Shown in pieces: positions 16,180 through 20,554 of a DNA stretch of 20,554 nucleotides. Location: the NCBI GenBank assembly GCA_046542255.1, contig JBKHBT010000061.1:1-20554 (forward strand), in the 5' to 3' direction. The stretch is from JBKHBT01 sp046542255. Lineage in GTDB: Bacteria; UBP14; UBA6098; JBKHBT01. A program made the position numbers and the translations under genes. The notes under the pieces are model-generated. The model ran no database searches and was not told the DNA's origin. It saw only the letters and a program-made list of their open reading frames with translations. Position 1 is the stretch's first letter; each line of letters starts with the position of its first letter.

Positions 16180-16572
16180 ATGGAAGCAACTAAACTGAAA
16201 TCAAATAAAACACATACAGGCTCATTTCCAAAGCTCTTTGTCGGCGATATCAATATACCCTCTCATGAGATAGGCGATACAGAGAGAAAAGCGGTCGAAA
16301 AGGCGCTATACTTAAAGGCAACAGGATATACGATAGTGGAGAAAAAGACAGAATATGGCAAAAATGAAAAGGTCGTCGAGACAGAAAAGCATCATGCGCC
16401 GGATCTCTCTGCAATTAAATACCTTCTCGGAAACCGCTTTCCAGATAGATGGCAGGACAAGCCTGATATCGAGAATGATGAAAATCGCGATTTTCGAGTC
16501 GTCTTCGGCGAATACGATAAAGACGGCAATCTGATTATCCCCCGCAATATCGACAAACCAAAGCATGAATAG
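16180..16572 (+). CDS. terS: Phage terminase small subunit (possibly lacking its N-terminal part)
   Basis: Small terminases recognise phage DNA and hand it to the large subunit for packaging. This 130-residue protein matches the C-terminal half of a common family: EKALYLKATGYTIVEKKTEYG, written here only as the stretch near 40-60, followed by a variable part and then PDLSAIKYLLGNRFPDRWQD near 75-94. The usual N-terminal helix-turn-helix of these proteins is not obvious here; only about 35 unrelated residues precede the conserved part. An in-frame open stretch just upstream is cut off by a TAA four bases before this ATG, so the N-terminus may have been lost. GGAG lies about 10 bases before the ATG. 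It overlaps the large terminase by eight bases. Confidence 0.75.
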   Translation: MEATKLKSNKTHTGSFPKLFVGDINIPSHEIGDTERKAVEKALYLKATGYTIVEKKTEYGKNEKVVETEKHHAPDLSAIKYLLGNRFPDRWQDKPDIENDENRDFRVVFGEYDKDGNLIIPRNIDKPKHE

Positions 16573-17926
16573 GCGAAGTAGGATAGCCAAAAAGCAAATA
16601 CAAAATGAAGCGGAATTCAAGCTGATTACACCGCCGCGGGGGCCATTGAAAGAAATTGTATTCGATGATGCACGCTTCAAGGTTGTTGTCTCAGGAAGAA
16701 GGCTGGGAAAGACCGGACAGGGACTTCGATGGCTCCTGAAAAGAGCCATAGAATGCCCAAAACCCACCTGGGAAAATTGGTATATCGCACCCTATTATTC
16801 ATCCGCGCGGGATATTGCATGGCTCAGGCTAAAAGAACTCATCCCGAAGGAACTAATTGAGAAAATCTCGGAAACGCGGTTAAATATAAGTATCAAAGGT
16901 GGAGGACGAATCGCGCTAAAGGGTGCCGACAAGCCCGGCTCGCTTGTTGGAAGAGCAGTCTATAGCGCGGTTTTCGATGAATATGGCGCAATGAAATCCG
17001 AAACATGGGAATATCTACGCCCGGCATTTGCTGATACAAAGGGCAGTGCTATCTTCATAGGAACGCCGCGCGGCGCGAATCATTTTCGTGAGCTGTATCT
17101 GAAGGCCAAATCTGGTGATATTGAAGGTTTCCAGGCATATCCGGTCTATAAGACGATCGATTCGCCATTTGTAACAGAAGATGAAGTCTTATCGGCGAGA
17201 AAGCAGATGGACCCGAGACTCTTCAGGCAGGAATTCGAAGGCTCATTCGAAACATGGTCGGGGCTGGTATATGATAATTTTGATATTCATAAAAATGCAG
17301 CGCAGAGGTTCAGGCTTCGCGAAGATTTGCCAATCTATATCGGTATGGATTTCGGCTGGGTCGATCCTGCGGTTGCGCTCTGGTTACAATATGATAATGA
17401 AAAGCAAATCTGGTACATCATCAGCGAATTCGTCCGTTCTTATACATCGCCTGAGACGCTCTTTAAGGTGCTTTCCGGGGAAGATGTGCAATTGCCGGAA
17501 ATGGAATTCAAAGCGCCGTGCAGAATCGATGATGTCAAATATATCATAACCGGAAATGAAATGAATATCCGCCGTCAGGAAGCGGGTGGTAGATCGATGA
17601 AGGCTATCCTTCGGTCACTGGGAATTCCATCGCATATGCTCAAGATAAAAAGCCCCAGGATTTTCGAATCTATACAGGCTGTGCGTGCCAAAATTTCCGA
17701 TGCTGATGGCAAACCACATCTTTTCATCGATCCGTCATGCAAAAACACAATCGCCGACTTTATGTCATGGCATTATCCAGAGAAAAATGGTCAAATTCAG
17801 GGCGAGCTGCCGGATAATTCGCCATCGAACCATAAACACAGCCATACAATGGATGCATTGCGCTATGCAATAAATTACATTAGTCCGTTAGTTTCAAAAG
17901 GCAAATGGATCGGCCTGGGAAAATAG
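16565..17926 (+). CDS. terL: Phage terminase large subunit
   Basis: ATP-driven packaging motor and nuclease of tailed phages, 453 residues. The ATPase half has Walker A SGRRLGKT (43-50) and Walker B AVFDEYG (Asp138, Glu139), with a coupling-type motif in FIGTPRG. The RNase H-like nuclease half has Asp262 and Asp267 in YIGMDFGWVDPAVAL and a late Asp (about 430) in SHTMDALRYA. All key residues are in place and the length is normal, so it looks functional. The ATG lies inside the last eight bases of the small subunit gene, typical of phage packaging operons. The portal gene follows after 28 bases. Confidence 0.93.
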   Translation: MNRRSRIAKKQIQNEAEFKLITPPRGPLKEIVFDDARFKVVVSGRRLGKTGQGLRWLLKRAIECPKPTWENWYIAPYYSSARDIAWLRLKELIPKELIEKISETRLNISIKGGGRIALKGADKPGSLVGRAVYSAVFDEYGAMKSETWEYLRPAFADTKGSAIFIGTPRGANHFRELYLKAKSGDIEGFQAYPVYKTIDSPFVTEDEVLSARKQMDPRLFRQEFEGSFETWSGLVYDNFDIHKNAAQRFRLREDLPIYIGMDFGWVDPAVALWLQYDNEKQIWYIISEFVRSYTSPETLFKVLSGEDVQLPEMEFKAPCRIDDVKYIITGNEMNIRRQEAGGRSMKAILRSLGIPSHMLKIKSPRIFESIQAVRAKISDADGKPHLFIDPSCKNTIADFMSWHYPEKNGQIQGELPDNSPSNHKHSHTMDALRYAINYISPLVSKGKWIGLGK

Positions 17927-17954
17927 ATTTTTACATAATAGAAAAGGAGAAAAT

Positions 17955-19445
17955 ATGTCATCAAGGACTTATCCTCTGGAGGATTTGACAATCGATACAG
18001 CAAAGAAATTGGCAGGAAATCCCGCTTTGAGCCAGGAGGAATGGATTAGTTGGCTCCGAATGTGGGCCAATGCCGAGCAATCGCGGAAAAGGAAAAAGGA
18101 GCTTCAGAAAAGAATCGACTACTACGAGGGCCGGCAGGTAGAATATCTTGCCGAGCTTCTCGACGAGCAATTCAAAGATGCCGAAAGCCTTGGCCTACAG
18201 CTCGAATTCACAAATATCGTCAAATTGATAATCGATAGGATTTCGATAATCTATAAATGGGGTGCCAAACGGGAACTATTCGACAGAAGAGAAGGCAAGG
18301 AAGTATCATCGAAGGAAAAATCGCTCTGGGAATGGATACAATCATCAGGCAAATTCGCGCGGACGATGGATACAGTCAATAAAATGGTCAACCTGACAGA
18401 TACAGTGCTTCTTCGGCCATGGTATTCCCAAAAGCATGACAAATTCAATTTCGATATCCTGACACCTGTCGATGTCGATGTGATTCCCGACCCGGAAGAC
18501 CCGACAGAGGCGGCATCGATATCATATTCGCATTATGACGATAATGCATTTTTCCATGACTCTGTCAAAAAGCGCAAGAATCAGATCGTTTATCATTATT
18601 GGGATGATTCGACCTATTTACGATTCAATCCAAATGGCATTATCCCGATTCCCGGAAATCCTGATAATATGAATCCATATGGGATAATTCCTGCTGTGCG
18701 ATTTTCGAGCCATTTGCCCCTGCGTGGGTTTTTCATCGATAGTGGCGAGAGCCTTGTCAATGCGCAGGATAATATCAATATCAAATTGGTCGAGCTAAAT
18801 TATCTGCTAAAGATGCAATCTTTCTCGGTGCCTGTTTTAATCGGATACGATCCTTCTGGCAGCGAGCAGATAATTATCTCGCCGGGCGATCCTGTAATTA
18901 TTCCGCAGGCCGACCGCGATGAACAGCCGGCCGAATTCCGATTCGAATCGCCGAATCCTAATATCGATGCGCTCATGGAAGAGATCGCCCAGAAGGTGCA
19001 GCGAATTGCAAGAGTCTATGGCATAGCCGCATCGGATTTCAAATTAGAAGGCTCTGCAAGCTCCGGTTATGCGCTAAAACTTCAAAACAGGCACCTGATA
19101 GACCGCTATAAACGCGAATTGCCATATTATGAGGATGCCGAAGCAGAAACTTTCGCAATAGTCAAAAAAGTATGGAACTATCATAGCCAATTCCTGCCGA
19201 AGAACCATCGTTTCCGTGGCATAAGGTTTTCTGAAAATACCGAACTTTCCGTAACAATAAATGAACCAACCTATGACGATGGCCCGAAAGAGCTACGCGA
19301 AGAATGGAAATTCCGACTCGAGAATAAACTCGCCACAAGGATAGACTACTATATGCAAACAATGCACATGTCAGAAGAAGCAGCCATAGCACATGACGAG
19401 CGAGTACGCAAATGGTTTAGCGAAGGCAGTTTATCTTCGAGCTAA
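17955..19445 (+). CDS. Phage portal protein (SPP1 gp6-like)
   Basis: Portal proteins form the ring at the capsid vertex through which DNA is packaged. This 496-residue protein is the right size. It shows the family's central features: FIDSGESLVNAQDNIN, then KLVELNYLLKMQSFSVPVLI, and a long helical stem region with EEIAQKVQRIARVYGIAASD. AAGGAG lies seven bases before the ATG. It follows terL as expected. What is odd is what comes next: no head protease, scaffold or capsid gene follows, and the next gene is host queH on the other strand about 100 bases on. Confidence 0.88.
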   Translation: MSSRTYPLEDLTIDTAKKLAGNPALSQEEWISWLRMWANAEQSRKRKKELQKRIDYYEGRQVEYLAELLDEQFKDAESLGLQLEFTNIVKLIIDRISIIYKWGAKRELFDRREGKEVSSKEKSLWEWIQSSGKFARTMDTVNKMVNLTDTVLLRPWYSQKHDKFNFDILTPVDVDVIPDPEDPTEAASISYSHYDDNAFFHDSVKKRKNQIVYHYWDDSTYLRFNPNGIIPIPGNPDNMNPYGIIPAVRFSSHLPLRGFFIDSGESLVNAQDNINIKLVELNYLLKMQSFSVPVLIGYDPSGSEQIIISPGDPVIIPQADRDEQPAEFRFESPNPNIDALMEEIAQKVQRIARVYGIAASDFKLEGSASSGYALKLQNRHLIDRYKRELPYYEDAEAETFAIVKKVWNYHSQFLPKNHRFRGIRFSENTELSVTINEPTYDDGPKELREEWKFRLENKLATRIDYYMQTMHMSEEAAIAHDERVRKWFSEGSLSSS

Positions 19446-19494
19446 TAATGGGCAAACAACATTTCGAGCCGATTGTTTTTCTCTCGCCAATAGT

Positions 19495-19515
19495 GCAGTT
19501 TTCTCTGAAAACTGC
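19495..19515. terminator. Hairpin between convergent portal and queH genes
   Basis: GCAGTTTTC and GAAAACTGC form a perfect 9-bp stem with a TCT loop. A second inverted repeat, AGCTTTGAG/CTCAAAGCT (19518-19526 and 19546-19554), follows and overlaps the end of queH. Neither has a clear T tract, so this is a weak or factor-assisted terminator, or a junction scar. Confidence 0.35.
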
Positions 19516-19546
19516 TAAGCTTTGAGCGCAGTGAAAAGCAAACCAC

Positions 19547-20104
19547 TCAAAGCTCCTCGAAACTGGCTTCTGGCATATACCTGTCCATTTCGCTGAAAAT
19601 GCAGCCGCAGTATTGCTGGCGATATAGGCCCAATTTCTTAGACATCTCGATGCCTTCTCGCCAGCCCTTGCGGAAATCTTCATAATAGAATTCCAGGTTG
19701 AATTGTGCTGCGTATTTTTCGCCAATTTGCCGGATATTCTTATGCTGCTGGTATTTGCTGTATAGAAGCGTGGTTGTGAATGCATCGAAGCCATCGTCTT
19801 TGGCGCGTTTGGCGGTTTTGTATAGCCTTGTGTCATAACATGGGATGCAGCGGTCTGGCATTTCGGTATCGCCATCGATCATGTTTTTGATGAAGCCTTC
19901 GATATCATAGTCATCATCGATGATAAGCGGCATTTGGGCTTCATTGGCGAAATACATAAGGCTTTCCAGCCTTTTCCGATATTCCTGATAGGGATGAATA
20001 TTGTGGTTATACCAATACCCAGTTACTTGATGGCCTTTCTCGCGGAGGCTTTTAAGACAATAACAAGCGCATGGCCCACAGCATATGTGCATCAAGATAT
20101 TCAT
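19547..20104 (-). CDS. queH: Epoxyqueuosine reductase QueH
   Basis: Catalyses the last step of queuosine synthesis, reducing epoxyqueuosine in tRNA anticodons; QueH is the non-homologous alternative to QueG and is common in anaerobes. The 185-residue protein has all family motifs: HICCGPC near the start, NHNIHPYQEYRKRLE, DRCIPCYDTRL, FTTTLLYSKYQQH, then DFRKGWREGI and YCGCIFSE. The conserved Cys residues are the ligands of its iron-sulfur and metal site. I chose the second in-frame ATG (20104): it gives the usual family N-terminus and lies where the promoter should start transcription. The ATG at 20110 touches the -10 box. No Shine-Dalgarno is visible, consistent with a leaderless mRNA. Confidence 0.93.
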   Translation of the reverse strand: MNILMHICCGPCACYCLKSLREKGHQVTGYWYNHNIHPYQEYRKRLESLMYFANEAQMPLIIDDDYDIEGFIKNMIDGDTEMPDRCIPCYDTRLYKTAKRAKDDGFDAFTTTLLYSKYQQHKNIRQIGEKYAAQFNLEFYYEDFRKGWREGIEMSKKLGLYRQQYCGCIFSEMDRYMPEASFEEL

Positions 20105-20110
20105 ATGCAT

Positions 20111-20139
20111 ATTATAGCTTTTATGATTGGTATGGTCAA
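20111..20139 (-). promoter_or_regulatory. Near-consensus sigma70 promoter of queH
   Basis: On the minus strand: -35 TTGACC (20134-20139), exactly 17 bases, then a perfect -10 TATAAT (20111-20116). The expected transcription start, six to eight bases on, falls at about 20103-20105, which is the chosen queH ATG. Confidence 0.7.
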
Positions 20140-20198
20140 GTATTTGTTACCAAATTGGAGTATTTGTTCCCAAATTGAAGTATTTGTTGTTATTTGGT
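20139..20198. repeat. Three 20-bp tandem repeats upstream of queH
   Basis: Units start with AGTATTTGTT at 20139, 20159 and 20179; the first two continue as ACCAAATTGG and CCCAAATTGA, and the third is diverged. The 20-base period is about two helical turns, and the array abuts the -35 box of the queH promoter, a typical place for activator sites or an UP-like element. Confidence 0.75.
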
Positions 20199-20554
20199 TG
20201 TTAAAGTTTTTTTCTTTCTTCTGCTTGATTTATATTGCTCAAATGGTTTCTCGACATGGGACTGTTTCGCGTACCTTTGTGTTAAATCGGGCCTTCGATA
20301 TGCAATTTCTGGTGAAATTGCTACTCAAGCATCTTTGTTGCTGGGTTTTGATCTAAAGTCCCTCATATGTTATTAGCACAGATTTATTCATTGACAAGTT
20401 AAGATAGATTCTATAAAAAAGAATGGGATGTAAAATCGTTGGTCCCTGAATTGAAAAATTCCTGCCCAGACTGAAGGGACGACCATAAGAAAAATTCATG
20501 GAATTGTAGGGGCAATCCCTTGCGGTTGCCCATTTCTTGCGGTTGCCCATTTCT
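20199..20554. other. Non-coding tail of the window
   Basis: No convincing gene. Open frames here are short, lack ribosome sites and have no recognisable motifs. A TTGACA (20391-20396) followed after 15 bases by TATAAA (20412-20417) could be a weak plus-strand promoter reading out of the window. The end carries the repeat listed separately. Confidence 0.5.
20506..20554. repeat. Palindromic repeat with 17-bp tandem copies at the window edge
   Basis: GTAGGGGCAA (20506-20515) can pair through GGGCAA with TTGCCC at 20526-20531. The unit CTTGCGGTTGCCCATTT then occurs twice in tandem (20519-20535 and 20536-20552), and the array may continue past the window. Similar GTAGGGGC-type palindromes are common interspersed repeats in bacterial genomes. 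Confidence 0.65.

Noticed and set aside
20139..20198. Possible CRISPR array or replication iterons
   Set aside because: The units are directly adjacent with no spacers, number only three, and sit at a promoter with no replication gene nearby.
20353..20550. 65-residue minus-strand frame at the window end
   Set aside because: Its N-terminus is read from the 17-bp tandem repeat and palindrome, it has no ribosome site, and its composition is unlike the real genes.

Overview
The window looks like a chromosomal segment of an uncultivated, probably anaerobic bacterium of the Fibrobacteres-Chlorobi-Bacteroidetes (FCB) type or a neighbouring candidate phylum such as Cloacimonetes, Zixibacteria, Marinimicrobia or KSB1. 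This rests on the large secreted peptidase, whose C-terminal sorting-type domain carries the YPNPFN motif typical of that group. FeoAB ferrous iron uptake and the QueH form of epoxyqueuosine reductase fit an anaerobe. No rRNA, tRNA or CRISPR array was recognised, and the phylum is inference.

Layout. From 6964 down to 65, all on the minus strand, six genes form one tight operon: a receiver-HDOD protein, a second receiver protein, a TusA-like sulfur carrier, two half-length YeeE/YedE-type sulfur transporter subunits, and a soluble histidine kinase with six PAS domains. Upstream on the same strand (9449-7392) lies feoAB, preceded by a sigma70-type promoter overlapped by a DtxR-like operator. Between the two units is a roughly 226-bp segment bounded by 16-bp inverted repeats, which looks like a MITE or IS remnant. 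From 9717 to 15758 lie an exported metallo-beta-lactamase-fold lipoprotein (minus), a small VOC/glyoxalase-fold protein (plus), a bidirectional terminator, and a 1439-residue secreted gluzincin metalloprotease (minus). Two copies of a hairpin-bearing repeat face inwards at the ends of the VOC/peptidase pair.

From 16180 to 19445 on the plus strand there is a phage DNA-packaging block: small terminase, large terminase and portal. It then stops abruptly, and the next gene is host queH on the opposite strand. queH has a near-consensus promoter placed so close to its ATG that the mRNA should be leaderless, with 20-bp tandem repeats just upstream. The last ~450 bases have no convincing gene and end in a 17-bp tandem repeat cut by the window edge.

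How the parts may work together. The most interesting unit is the 65-6964 operon. It joins a predicted sulfur (thiosulfate or sulfane sulfur) uptake module to a complete phosphorelay: a kinase with six Cys inside one PAS domain and two response regulators, neither with a recognisable DNA-binding domain. I read this as a candidate system that couples sulfur-species uptake or sensing to a signalling output. The gene content and order are seen directly; the link is inferred from operon structure. By eye this operon is clearly richer in A+T than the 9.7-19.4 kb half of the window.
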